Assembly (NCBI GenBank): GCA_036346405.1
Contig: CM070562.1
Location: 98,172,284 to 98,236,283 of the forward strand
Direction of reading: 5' to 3'
Origin: Phyllostachys edulis
Taxonomy: Eukaryota > Streptophyta > Magnoliopsida > Poales > Poaceae
Length of the DNA: 64,000 bases
Made by a program: the position numbers and the translations under genes. The notes under the pieces were generated by a model that saw nothing but the letters and a program-made list of their open reading frames with translations, did no database searches and was not told the DNA's origin. Below, piece by piece: positions 21,426 through 33,867 of the stretch (within the stretch, counting starts at the first letter, position 1; every line of letters begins with the position of its first letter).

Positions 21426-24160
21426 ATGTCGGAGCCCACAAAATTGAAAGTGTATTACGGTGTTGGTACGGTTCGTGAAGGTCCATACGGTGTTGACCTA
21501 AGTGGTTTCCAGCAAGTCAGTATGGTACACTCGGAGGTGGAGAATGCTCGAATCGGAGATGTCCTACGATGGCTCACTAGAAGCTTCTCCTTGGACCCCG
21601 AGGTGTGCAGTGTCATCGTACATGGCCTTTGGAGTCGGTCTGCCACGCATATTTGGTGGGAGTTGATAAGAGTGATGCGCACAGTTGCATGGAAGAGATT
21701 TCTGGAAGGCTGCAGGCGATGTGGGTACGAGTGCGTGCTACTCGTGCAACCATGTCCGAAGGGAGTCGTCGGAGGCCCTACTGATGGCTATCGTCGGGTT
21801 GGTGAGAGCAGCTCGGGCACGCAGCGCGTGGTTTATGAAGAAGATGCGGTGGCTGATGTTGCGGAGGCAGAAGAGGAGGCGGTGACTGATGTTGCAGAGG
21901 CAGAAGAGGAGGCGGTGACCCATGTTGCTGAGCAGAAGAGGAATATCGCACAACGCACGGTCAGCCCAGTGTACAGGAAGATGCAGGGGAGCATGTCAAT
22001 AGCATAGTGCGTCAGATGGAGATCGATGACTTGACAGCTCGGGCAGAGGAGGAAGCTTTAGAAGAGGAGGATGATGATTCTTCTGAGAAGGACGAAGGTC
22101 CCATACCGCAAGAATATAATAGGGTGGACATTGACGGTCTTGTTGTGCACAACGAGCACGAATCACCATGGGAGTACCATGGGACGGAGGTTCGGCTTTG
22201 TGCAATGTTTGCTGACAAGGGATCACTGCAGGATGCCATTAAAGCTGTGAGCCTTGTCCATGTAGCGGCTATTTTGTGTACTCAAATCCAGCCAGGAGCA
22301 GTACACCGTGGTCTGCGAGCGGACTAGGTGTCCTTGGCGTGTGCATGCACGGAGACCTAAGTACAAGACTCACTGGATTGTCTCCAAGGTGGAGGCGCAC
22401 TCCTGCTTGCTCAGTAGTGTTTTGCCGAGGCATCTCAACCTAACATCCACCTTCATAGCCAATGTGATGTACGGAGAGATAGTGAAGAAGACATACCTGG
22501 AGGCTAAGCACATCATGGTGGCTATCGAGCAGAAATTCAAGTACAAAATTAGCTACACGAAGGCATGGCGTGCTAAGAAGAAGGCTTTGGAAAGGAGGTT
22601 CGGTTCTTTCAAGGCGTCTTACGACAATCTTCCTCATATGCTCCAGGTGCTGCAGGACAGGAACCCAGGCACATACATTGCTGTGAAGGACAAGCCATCC
22701 AAAAGATCACCGCTAGGTTTTATGGTATTGCAGAGGGCCTTCTTAGCATTTGGTCCCTGCATCGATGCATTCAGACGCAACTTGCCGGTATCTCAGTGGA
22801 CGGGATGTTTCTAACTAGGAAATATAAGGGCATGATCCTAACAACAATTGGCGTTGATGGCAACAATCAGATTCTGCCCTTAGCCATCGCTTTCATCGAA
22901 AGTGAGAATTTTGACTACTGGTTTTGGTTCCATCGACATCTGAAGGAGGGAGTAGTTGGGGCACATCCTGATGTCTGTATAATCCATGATCGCCACCCCG
23001 GGATGATGAAGGACATCCAAAAACTTCAACAAGACCCCGATGAGCCGTTCCCTTGGCCAGATATGATGAACAGATGGTGCATTCGCCATCTGAGGGCCAA
23101 CTTCTTCAAACAGTTCAGGCAGCAATTGTTGATGAAGCTATTCAAGGGGCTTGCTATGCAGAACCAGCAGTGTAAATTTGATACGTTGTGGGAGATGATG
23201 GACGAACACACCAGGAAGCATGTCGTCGAGAGGAACAAGCGTCCGCTCATTCCTGGGGCGGCACAGCCTAAACGCCTCACACCACTACGGGAGCTCGACC
23301 CTCCCCGTTTGACGTGGAGGACCTCGAGGGACATCGGGTGCTTCTCCCATTGGATTGAGCCAAGCCATTGGAGAAGTGGTCCTTGCTGCATGACACGGAT
23401 GGTGTAATTTATGGCATAATGACCACTAACCTTGTCGAGGTGTACAACTGGGTTATTAGGGGCCTCCGTTCTCAGCCTCTCGTCGCCATCATGGAAGGCG
23501 TTCTGTATGGTACAATCGGATATTTGGGGGAAAGGCATGCAAATGTAGCACTTCATACAGCCAACCCACATACACCGTATTGCTCGAAGATTACAGCGTA
23601 CATGCAGGCCAAGACCAAGAAGGCTCAGTCACACATGATCTTCGTAATGGGCAATATGGAGCATCGATTCGACGTGGTCCTTCGAGATAGAGCTGGATTT
23701 GGGATGGCTCGGTCTCTTGTTACCCACGAGGTATGCCTTGGAGACCATGTGAATGTACCTAGCTGCACATGCAACAAGCCAAAGCTCCTTCATAAGCCAT
23801 GCTCTCATGTCCTCGCCGTGTGTGGGACCATCCACATGGACCCATCGAACTTCATATCGGAGTACTTCATGAAGGAGAGGGTGCAGCAGGGGTGGTGCGG
23901 CGAGCTAAGAGGCTTCAGGGTTGTGGGCAACTTCGCCACGTTGGATATTGCATAGAGGACTTGGATTCTGGATCTAGACCTGTTGAAGGGGGAAGGGCCG
24001 TCAGCAGAGTCGTCGCATTAGGAACGATATGGACGAGGGGGAAGCTGGAGCGACAAGTAGACGTTGCGGCCGCTGCCTCTAGGAAGGCCACACTGCGAGA
24101 ACTTGCAAGGCGCCTGCTGACACGTAGGAACACCGACTTGTACTTCAGCATGTTGTAAAT
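21426..24160 (+). pseudogene. MuDR-type (MULE) transposase, frameshifted
   Basis: The ATG at 21426 starts an N-terminal MuDR region (MSEPTKLKVYYGVGTVREGP) and an acidic repeat (VADVAEAEEEAVTDVAEAEE). The frame then changes at about 22000, 22290, 22800 and 23345. In order are the zinc-binding CERTRCPWRVHARRP, the DDE catalytic core starting VDGMFLTRKYKGMILTTIGV with CIIHDRHPGMMKDIQ (second D), the MTTNLVEVYNWVIRGLRS block, and the SWIM finger CTCNKPKLLHKPCSH (about 23767-23811). A CCHC knuckle near 24080 carries a TAG inside it. The enzyme would cut MULE ends. Four or more frame breaks make it inactive here. Confidence 0.88.
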
Positions 24161-24321
24161 TGTACTTCAGTCAGTACTTTACTTGTTGTAAGTACTATGA
24201 AACTAATTGTATCATAATTGCAAATTTTAACTTTATTTGAAGTGTCAATCTTTCATCTTAATTGCAATGCACGACGTGCCCTCGCTCGGCAGCGCACCTT
24301 GTGACCACTCTTTGCAAAGCA

Positions 24322-24565
24322 GTAGGACGTGACCCGACGAGTCAGCTTTCAGGGCGACGTGACCCGATGAGGCAGCTTTTCAGGACGACACGACTGGATG
24401 AGTTAGCTTTTCAGGACGACGTGACCTGATGAGGCAGCTTTTCAAACGACGTGACCCGATTAGGCAGCTTTTTAGGATGACGTCACCCGACGAGTCAGCT
24501 TTTAAGGACGATGTGACCCGACGAATCAGCTTTTCAAGACGACGTGACCCAACGAGTCACCTCAG
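24322..24565 (+). repeat. 31-bp minisatellite, about eight units
   Basis: The unit GACGTGACCCGATGAGGCAG plus CTTTTCAGGAC repeats about eight times with point changes (ACGAGTCAGC, ATGAGTTAGC, ATTAGGCAGC). It lies between the transposase 3' end and the GRF gene. Confidence 0.8.
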
Positions 24566-24732
24566 GGTCACTGCCTTGTGGATGTGAATTTCCTTCAACT
24601 GGATTACAATTCAGTCGCGTACGCAGTGCCGACTCGGCATATAAGTACTACCCCTTCCACGTCGGGTTCTCTTGCATCCACAGTTCAACACAATTACTTT
24701 TAGATGGACAAGCACTAGGAGGATATCTGCGA

Positions 24733-24775
24733 ATGCAAAGGGAGTATGCGGCGCAGGAGGAACAAAGGGAGCGTG
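24733..24775 (+). pseudogene. GRF zinc-finger gene of the MULE, 5' end before the LTR insertion
   Basis: The frame starting at ATG 24733 (MQREYAAQEEQRERV) is open and runs into the long-LTR element at 24776. Removing the element and one copy of the 5-bp target duplication continues the same frame at 35537 without a shift. The gene was therefore split by insertion. Confidence 0.6.
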
Positions 24776-26887
24776 TGTAACGTCCCGATTTTCTGAGCCT
24801 TTTTGAAGATTTTCAAAATAAAAATAACCATTTGGTTTGTTGATTTGCTAAAGCATAACTTGAGGTTTTGGAATTTAGAAGTGTTTAAAATGACTTAATC
24901 AAACTTCAACTAATCCAAAGTTTGGTTTATTTTGAGTCTGTTAGAGTTTTCTAGTGTTGAAATTCGCTTTCTCTGTTCGTCCAAACCTCCCTCTCGTTTG
25001 GACCTTCCCCTTCTGTCCAGACCTCCCTCTCGTTTGGACCTTCCCCTTCTGTCTAGACCTCCTCCTCAGGACCTTCCTCGACCTCAGTTGGACCTCCTCC
25101 CGAGAGCCCGTTGTTAATTCATCTTAATTCAGTGCCTTTCTTTTGGTTCTAGTTTGGTGGTCTTTGGTTTTTGTTTGGATTTGTTGTATTTATTTGGCTT
25201 CTTTTCGCACGTGTAGATTCATACGTCTCCGAAGAGTTCTTGGACCCAGCAACCTCGACCGAAGCATCTCAACTCTTCAACGAAGACAAGTCGTAGACCT
25301 TTGATCATGTCGAACCCAGTTTGCAAAAATTATGTTGTTTTATACCAACATGCATTGCTAAATGTATAAAAATGGTTTGGAAAATAGCTAAATACCTACT
25401 CGACAGTATGACTCCTTGAATATTTGTGATTGACATGTTGACATGTACCCTTGGACACCATAGGTTGGGTAATATTAGTTGGACATTTTTGTGATGCCAA
25501 CATGGGGTGCGTGTATTGCTTAGTCCTGCTTTAGTTAAGTGATGGTCTCGATCGCATGACTTAAAGAATGATTGAATTTGACTTAATGATATATAGAATT
25601 GTGGTGCGATACCACTGATGTGCAACTGTGGTGCGAGATCACAGTTGTGTTATTTGTGGTGCGATGCTGCTGTTAATAAAATTTGTTGTGCCATGACTAA
25701 GGCGGTCATTTAGCTGGGCTGAACCCAAAAATGATTTTTGCTCGAGCGAGTGGTCGGTGGCAAAAGCGGGATGCACGAGGCAAGGTGCGGAAGGCACTTA
25801 GGTGCGCGAGGCACATTGGAATGAGGTAGTCTCGCCTGAGCGACCACTAAGGACATAACCTTGTAAGCCATTGATCCGGGCCATACCGTGCAACCACAAG
25901 TTCAGGATGGGATGTACCTGGCCAACTAATTAGCAATGTTTTGAGTCGGTTCTATTTTGGATGTTGAATTGGCGCAGGAGGGGGCCAGATCGAGGCGAAA
26001 CCTTAACGAGCAGAACCAAGTCATAACAGAGCTTTGTAAAGGCCTTGTCACATGCTCTAGACTACTTACCTAAGGTAGTGAGCAGGGGCATCGACGGATG
26101 CCCAACCAACTAGAGAAGTCGTGTCTTGTGGGTAAAGTTGTACAACCTCTATAGAGTGTAAAACTATTCAAATAGCCGTGTCCCCGGTTATGGACAATGC
26201 CTGGTAATTTCACGCAAGGGGTAGACTTTCTAAAATGTTGGTCGTGGTTAGTTCTGAGTGGTCTGGGTCGTGAACAGGGTGTTCACGAGTGGTCTGGGAA
26301 GTCGACAGGGTGTCCACGAGCCGTTTCAAAGAAAACTTGATTACTTATGTACTAATCTTTCAACTTGTGCTTTACAATCTACTTACTGTATTTCCAGTCA
26401 ATATCGTTTTCTGCAAAGTAACCATAAATCTATACTTGTTGAGCCTTGCACGAATACTAGTTGCATACATTTCCCTACGACTTGCTGAGTACATTCAAAG
26501 TACTCATGGCTTTATGCTCTCTGGTTGATCAGCCGCCGAAGAGGACCCAGGGTGCTCCGACCTCTTTGAAGAGGAGGTCTTTGAAGACCATGCGTGCTAG
26601 GAGACGTCCTCCACTCGATTGCTTGTGGGCATGTTGAATGGCTTCCACGTATGTCTTGGTGTTCCACTGCGAGCTCTCTTTTGGTTGTAAGCTCTGTGTG
26701 GCAACTCTGTAAGAACCTTGACCATAAGGTCTTTTGCTGTTATTAATGTTAATTTTTCTGCTTCTTCTATAGTTTGTTGTATGGTTGTGATCTCATCACT
26801 GTTGAACTGCGTGGACCAGCCACTGATCATGTGACTAGTCCAGTGTGCACAGAGGGTCTCGGGGATTGTTTACCCGGGGTCGCGATA
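24776..26887 (+). repeat. Left LTR (about 2.1 kb) of the long-LTR element
   Basis: It begins TGTAACGTCCCGATTTT and ends GTCGCGATA, three bases before the PBS. It contains a few copies of a CTCCCTCTCGTTTGGACC unit (24980-25060) and stretches shared with the right LTR up to GAATAGCCGT. It lacks about 0.65 kb that the right LTR has after that unit. Confidence 0.85.
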
Positions 26888-27494
26888 AGATGGTATCAGA
26901 GCCATATCGACTGTAGGACGTAACCTTAGTTAGCATGGTCGCTTTAGCCAAGAGTTTCAAAATTTATTTTATAAATCAAACCAATAGAGTAACGTGAGTA
27001 GATATTCTTCTCTCATCTTATTCTATTCTTCTCTCATCTTATCCCAATCTTTTCTCATCTCAATCTACTCTTTTCTCGTCTCATTCTCAGGTTCTTGTAT
27101 CTTATCTCTTCTGAAACTTTGTTTTCGAACTCAAATCGACCTCCTTACCTCAGTAATCTCTATAGGATCTTGCTCTTCGTGATCAAGCACTGGATGCCGT
27201 GGAAGTTTCAAGATCTGTCGTTTGTTCCAAGTCGTCTATCCATATAAGTTAGGTTAGAGGTGCTTTAGCAGGGCTGCCCTTCTTAGTTCCAGTATCGTTT
27301 AGTCCGATAAATAGAACCTTCGGCTTGAGTTTTGTTGCCTCTTAACAGCTTTCTGGCTATTTGTCCTTCGGGTTTAACCGCTTTTCCCCAATTAGGATGC
27401 TTTTGTCTTTCTCCCTTGCTCTCTCTCATCTTTGGTGTTTTTCCTCTCACCTATCGTGCTTTCTTCATCTCGTCTATTAAACCTGGGAAGATTT

Positions 27495-28545
27495 GTTGTA
27501 GATGGTTCAGACCCACAACTCGACAAGTCAAGATGAACCAGTGGATCCCTTTACACAGCCACCACCTCTTCCGGCAGCCCCCGCAGATCAGGGTATGGGT
27601 CAGTTCATGGCAGCCCAGACGTAGCTGATGAATGCGATGATGCAGAATATGAATTAGACGATGAATTAACAGAACCAGACCGCTGCTGCCTTAGTCGCGG
27701 TGCTAAATCAGACCAACCAAGCAGCTGCCATGCCACCCCCACCACCAGCTTTTCAGCAATCAAAGTTTGCAGAGTTCATGAGGACACATCTGCCTACCTT
27801 CTCCAACTCATTTGAACCCTTGGACACATATGACTGGCTACGCTCCATAGCGAAGAAGCTGGCCATTGCTCGATGTGACGATCGCGATAAGGTTACGTAT
27901 CTTTGTGCATCGACTTGAAAACCTTCTTTGCGAGAATGGTGGGAGAATTATTGCGACTCATGAGAATCAAGAAGATATCACACGAAATTTGAGTTTTCAA
28001 TAGCTTTTCGCCACTCTCATGTCCCAGATGGTATAGTAGAAATGAAGAAGAACGAGTTCCACGAGTTACAGCAAGGAACCCTGTCAGTGAATGAGTACCT
28101 CAACAAGTTCACCCAACTCTCCCGTTATGCTCCAAAGGACGTTGCTTTGGATGATGCACGCTAGAAGCGTTTCAAGCGTGGACTCAATCCCAGTTTAAAT
28201 GTGCAAGTTGTTGGCAATGACTATGTAGATTTCTAGCATATGGTGGACAAGGCTGTGCTCATAGAAGATTCTCGTCGTGAGCTTGAAGAATTCCGTAAAA
28301 GGAAGATGATGCAGCATGGTGTTCATCAAAGGCATCCGCAGAGAGCCAGAATGAGTGCGCAACATCCTGCTAGTTTTGCTCCTACTGTTGCCTTTAGGAC
28401 CCCTACAGTAGCACCTCGCCCAGCTATTTCAGGATTCGGCAACAACAACTAACCTCAGGGAAGCAACCATCTAGCCCCAGTAGTCACCTGTTACAGATGC
28501 CACGAGAAAGGTCATTATGCTCCTGTTTGCCTGTAAAGCGCCGAG
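27495..28545 (+). pseudogene. gag of the long-LTR element (stops and frameshifts)
   Basis: Pieces read FAEFMRTHLPTFSNSFEPLD and YDWLRSIAKKLAIARCDDRD (27760-27900), then MKKNEFHELQQGTLSVNEYL with NKFTQLSRYAPKDV (28040-28160), and finally the CCHC zinc knuckle CYRCHEKGHYAPVC (about 28491-28532). These are the gag domain and nucleocapsid knuckle of plant Ty3/gypsy elements. Several in-frame stops (for example TAG near 28163 and 28235) show that it is dead. No protease or RT follows. Confidence 0.8.
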
Positions 28546-28772
28546 CGAGTTCCGCTTCCTTCATACGCAAGAGGTCGAGTGAATCAAGTCACCGTCGAGC
28601 CAGTTCAACGCGTCGTTCCTGGTAAGTCTCTAGTCAGTGCAGAGCCAGTTGCAGCTTTGTCTCGCTCAAAAGAGAAAGTCGAATGGAAGAGTGAGCAAAG
28701 TTCGAGTTCTTGAACCTATTCTCTAGTCAGCCCGAATCTCGGGGTCGAGATTCCATTTAAGGGGTGTAGGTT

Positions 28773-30867
28773 TGTAACGTTCCGATTTTTTGAGCCTTTT
28801 TGAAGATTTTCAAAATAAAAATAACCATTTGGTTTTTTGATTTTCTAAAGCTTAACTTGAGATTTTGGAATTTAGAAGTGTTCAAAATGACTTAATCAAA
28901 CTTCAACTAATCCAAAGTTTGGTTTATTTTGAGTCTGTTGGAGTTTTCTGGTGTTGAAATTCGCTTTCTCTGTTAGTCCAGACCTCCCTCTCGTTTAGAC
29001 CTCCCCCTTCTGTCCAGACCTCCCTCTTGTTTGGACCTCCCCCTCTGTCCAGACCTCCCTCTTGTTTGGACCTTCCCCTTCTGTCTAGACCTCCCTCTCG
29101 TTTAGACCTCCCCCTCTGTCCAGACCTCCTTCTCGTTTGGACCTCCCTCTCATTTGGACCTCCCCCTCTGTCCAGACCTCCTTCTCGTTTGGACCTCCCC
29201 CTCTATGTAGACCTCCCTCTCAACCCAAGACCTCCCGGGTGGTCCTGGGAGGCCTCCTGGGTGGTCCTGGGAGACCTCCGGGTGGTCTTGGAGACCGGTC
29301 ATGACCTCCCCTTGGGTCACGACCTCTCCTTTGGTTGGACCACCCTCCTGAGTTTTGACTAGCCCCACTTGTCAGCCCTGCTCACTTTCTTCTTCCTCTC
29401 GTCGCGTCACTGCTGATGTAAAAGCCTGCGCGCATTAAATGCTGTAGTGTCGTATTAAATGTTATCACTTCTACCACACCCGTTCCCCATCTTGTCTCCT
29501 CCCCTACCTACCCCCATCACCTCCTTCACCTACCCTTGAACTCGTGCGCCTCTGAGTCTCTCAGTGACTCTCCCAGGCTATAAAATCCTGAGCAGCCCTC
29601 TTTCATCTCCTTTAGCCTCACTCAACTCTCTTGCTTTCGCCCAGTCTCGTCGTGCTTGAAGTTTCGCTACCGTCCGCTCGAGCCAGCGCCGTCACAATCT
29701 CCTCAGGACCTCCTCCTCAAGACCTCCCCAGGACCTCCTCCTCGGGACCTCCTTCTCATGACCTCCCTCGACCTCAGTTGGATCTCCTCCCGAGAGCCCG
29801 TTCTTAATTCATCTTAATTCAGTGCCTTTCTTTTGGTTCTAGTTTGGTGGTCTTTGGTTTTTGTTTGGATTTGTTGTATTTATTTGGCTTCTATTCGCAC
29901 GTGTAGATTCCGACGTCTCCGAAGAGTTCTTGGACCTAGCAACCTAGACCGAAGCATCTTAACTCTTCAATGAAGGCAAGTCGTAGATCTTTGATCATGT
30001 CTAACCTAGTTTGAAAAACTTATGTTGTTTTATACCAACATGCATGGCTAAATGTATAAAAATGGTTTGGGAAATAGCTAAATACCTAATCGACAGTATG
30101 ACTCCTTGAATACTTGTGATTGACATGTTGACATGTACCCTTGGACACCTAGGTTGGGTAATCTTAGTTGGACATTTTTGTGATGCCAACATGGGTGCGT
30201 GTATTGCTTAGTCCTGCTTTAGTTAAGCGATGGTCTCGATCGCATGACTTAAAGAATGATTGAATTTGACTTAATGATATATGGAATTGTGGTGCGATAC
30301 CACTGATGTGCAACTGTGGTGCGAGATCACAGTTGTGTCATTTGTGGTGCGATGCTGCTGTTAATAAAATTTATTGTGCCATGACTAAGGTGGTTATTTG
30401 GCCGGGCTGAACCCAAAAATGATTTTTACTCGGACGAGTGGTCGGTGGCAAAGGCAGGATGCGCGAGGCAAGGTGTGGAAGGCACTTAGGTGCGCGAGGC
30501 ACATTGGAATGAGGTAGTCTCGCCTGAGCAACCACTAAGGATTTAACCTTGTAAGCTATTGATCTGGGCCATACTGTGCAACCACAAGTTCAGGATGGGA
30601 TGGACCTGGCCAACTAATTAGCAATGTTCTGAGTCGGTTCTGTTTTGGATGTTGAATTGGCGTAAGAGGGGACCAGATCGAGGCGAAACCTTAGCGAGCA
30701 GAATCGAGTCATAACAGAGCTTTGTAAAGGTCTTGTCACGAGCTCTAGACTACTTACCTAAGGTAGTGAGCAAGGGCATCGACAGATGCCCAACCAACTA
30801 GAGAAGTCGTGTCTTGTGGGTAAAGCTGTACAACCTTTGTAGAGTGTAAAACTATTCGAATAGCCGT
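28773..30867 (+). repeat. Right LTR of the long-LTR element, 5' portion
   Basis: It begins TGTAACGTTCCGATTTTTTG and follows the left LTR closely, but contains about nine copies of a CCTCC-rich unit of 20-25 bp (28978-29220) and a further 0.5 kb (29220-29760) that the left LTR lacks. It breaks off at TAGCCGT (30867), where Copia sequence starts. The 3' end is at 35431-35531. Confidence 0.85.
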
Positions 30868-30999
30868 CAATGCAGAGTCTAACAAGGAGTAGGAGAATTA
30901 CAAAGGGCGAGATGGATCTTCGCGTTGGGAATAAAGCAAGAGTTGCTGCATTAGCCATCGGGACTTTGCCATTACTTTTGCCTTCAGGATTTATTATGG

Positions 31000-33847
31000 A
31001 ATTGAATAATTGTTATTACGTTCGGTAGTTAGTAGAAACATTATCTACGCCTCATGTTTGATGGCGAGGGTTATAAATTCATTATTGAGAACAATGGTTG
31101 TTCTATATTTTTGAATGAAGTGTTTTATGGCTATGCACCTATTTTGAATGGGTTGTTTATTTTAAATCTTCTTGATGCATCGGTCTATAATATTAATGCG
31201 AAAAGGCTTGACCTAATGAAATAAATTTCACTTTTATTTGGCATTGTCGTTTGGGTCACATAAGTGAAAATGCATGAAAAAGCTCCATAATGATGGAACT
31301 CTAAACTCATTTGATTTAGAATAATTTGAAACATGTGAGTCTTGCACAGTGGAAAGATGACCAAGACACCTTTCATCGGTCGGAGTGAAAGGCGTTCGAC
31401 CGATTGGCACTCATACATCTTGATGTGTGTGGACCAATGAGTCTGACGACTAGAGGTGGTTTTCGATGCTTCATTACTTTCACCGATGACTATAGTAGAT
31501 ATGGATATATCTACTTGATGAGGCACAAGTCGGAATCCTTTAAAAAGTTCAAGGAGTTCGAATGAGGTACAGAATCAACTTGGCAAGACAACCAAATCTT
31601 TACGATCGATCGTGGAGGTGAGTTTTGAGCCATGAGTTTGGTAATCATTTGAAACAATGTGGAATTGTTCCTGACTTACACCACCGGCACTCCACAATGG
31701 AATGGTGTGTCCGAGGCGTAATAGGACCTTGTTGGACATGGTTCGATCAATGATGAGCCAATCAGATCTGCCATTATATTTTTGGGGTTATGCTCTAGAA
31801 ACTGTCGCTTACATTTTGAATCAGGTACCATCGAAATCAGTAGATAAGACACCATATGAGATGTGGACTAGGAAGAGTCCTAGTTTGTCTTTTCTAAGGA
31901 TTTGGGGATGTGATGTCTATGTTAAACGTTTGACGTCTGACAAACTCGCACCCAAATCAGATAAATGCTTCTTTATAGGATATCCTAGGGAAACCAAAGG
32001 ATATTATTTCTACAACCAGGAAGAAGACAAGGTTTTTGTTGCCCGAAATGGTGTCTTTTGGAGAAAGAGTTTCTTTCAAAAGGAGTCAGTGGGAGAAAGG
32101 TGCAACTCGAAGAAATTCGGGAAACATCTAAAAGTGTTTCAACTCCTACTGAACCTCTACTGAATAAACAAAATGTTGTTGAACCTGTAGATGAGGCACC
32201 AGCCCCACGTAGATCTAAAAGGCCACATCAATTGCCTACAAGGTATGGGCATGACGTATTATTATTGAATAATGATGAGCCTAAGACTTATGAGGAAACG
32301 ATGATAGACCCATACTCTGAGAAATGGCTTGGAGCCATGAAATCCAAGATAGACTCCATGAAAGAAAATCAGGTTCGGAATCTGGTCGATCCACTTGATG
32401 GTGTTAAAACCATTGAGTGCAAATGGATCAATAAGAAAAAGATTGATATGGATGGAAATGTTCACATTCATAAGGCTCGACTAGTCGCAAAAGGTTTTCG
32501 ACAAGTTCAAGGAGTTGACTACGATGAGACTTTCTCACCAGTAGCGATTCTTAAATCTGTTCGGATCATTCTAGCAATTGCTGTATATTTCGACTATGAG
32601 ATATGGCAATGGATGTCAAAACAACTTTCCTTAATGGAAACTTAGATGAGGATGTGTACATGACACAACCTGAAGGTTTTGTTGATCCAAAGAATGCTAG
32701 CAAAGTATGCAAACTTCAAAAGCCCATTTATGGGTTGAAGCAAGCATCTCGGAGTTGGAATATACGTTTTAATGAGGAGATCAAAAGGTTTGGTTTCGTC
32801 AAGAACAAAGAACCTTGTGTTTACATGAAGGTTAGTGGGAGCGCACTTGTTATTTTGATCTTGTATGTAGATGACATACTACTGGTCGGAAATGACATTC
32901 CAATGCTTGAATCTGTTAAAACTTCATTAAGAAATAGTTTCTCAATGAAAGATTTAGGAGATACAACATATATCTTGGGAATAAAGATTTATAGAGATAG
33001 ATCAAGAAGGCTAATTGGATTAAGCCAAAGTATGTACATAGACAAAGTGTTGAATCGGTTCAACATGCAAGATTCCAAGACAGGATTCTTGCCCATGGCA
33101 CATGGCATTAATCTTAGTAAGAATCAGTGTCCTACGACCACTGATGAGCGAGACAAAATGAGTAATATTCCATATGCTTCGGCCATTGGATCTATCATGT
33201 ACACCATGATATGTACATGACCAGATGTATCATATGCTCTAAGTGTTACGAGCAGATACCAAGCTGATCCCGGTGAAGGTCACTGGACAGCTGTGAAAAA
33301 CATTCTTAAGTACTTAAGAAGGACTAAGGATATGTTCCTAGTTTATGGCGGTGATGAAGAGCTCGTTGTAAATGGTTACACCGATGCAAGCTTTCAAACC
33401 GACAAAGATGATTATCGTTTGCAATCTGGTTTTGTATTCATTTTGAATGGAGGAGCAGTGAGCTGGAAAAGTTCCAAGCAAGAGACGGTTGCTGATTCCA
33501 TGACGGAGGCCGAGTACATTGCGGCTTCTGAAGCTGCAAAAGAAGGTGTTTGGATAAGAAATTTCATTGCTGATTTGCGTGTGGTTCCAAGTGCCTCGAG
33601 CCCAATGAATCTCTATTGTGATAACAATGGAGCCATTGCGCAGGCTAAGGAGCCTAGATCCCATCAGAAGTCCAAGCATATACTCAGGCATTATCATCTT
33701 ATTTGCGAATTGGTGGATAGAGGAGATGTTAAGATATGCAAAATTCATACGGATTTGAATGTTGCTGATCCGTTGACAAAGCCTCTCACACAGCCGAAGC
33801 ATGAGGCACACACAAGAGCTATCGGTATTAGATACCTAAATGATTGA
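31000..33847 (+). pseudogene. Copia pol: integrase, reverse transcriptase, RNase H
   Basis: Integrase starts with the HHCC motif (HCRLGHISEKRM...CESCTVGKM, about 31240-31370) and is badly broken between 31430 and 31700. It resumes at MVRSMMSQSDLPLYFWGYAL. RT reads EKWLGAMKSKIDSMKENQV, then WINKKKIDMDGNVHIHKARL and VDYDETFSPVA; it shifts frame near 32605 and shows YVDD at 32864-32875. RNase H reads GYTDASFQTDKDDYRLQSGF, then DSMTEAEYIAASEAAKEGVW, and ends with NVADPLTKPL and a stop at 33847. Integrase preceding RT defines Copia. A TGA near 33218 and several frameshifts make it inactive. Confidence 0.88.
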
Positions 33848-33867
33848 CTCTAGTGCAAGTGGGAGAT

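Noticed and set aside
21015..21439. Minus-strand Ser/Leu-rich frames upstream of the MuDR transposase
   Set aside because: They are the complement of a purine-rich leader and low in complexity; no domain.
29027..29362. 111-residue Pro/Leu/Arg repeat protein
   Set aside because: It is translation of the CCTCC-type minisatellite in the LTR, not a gene.
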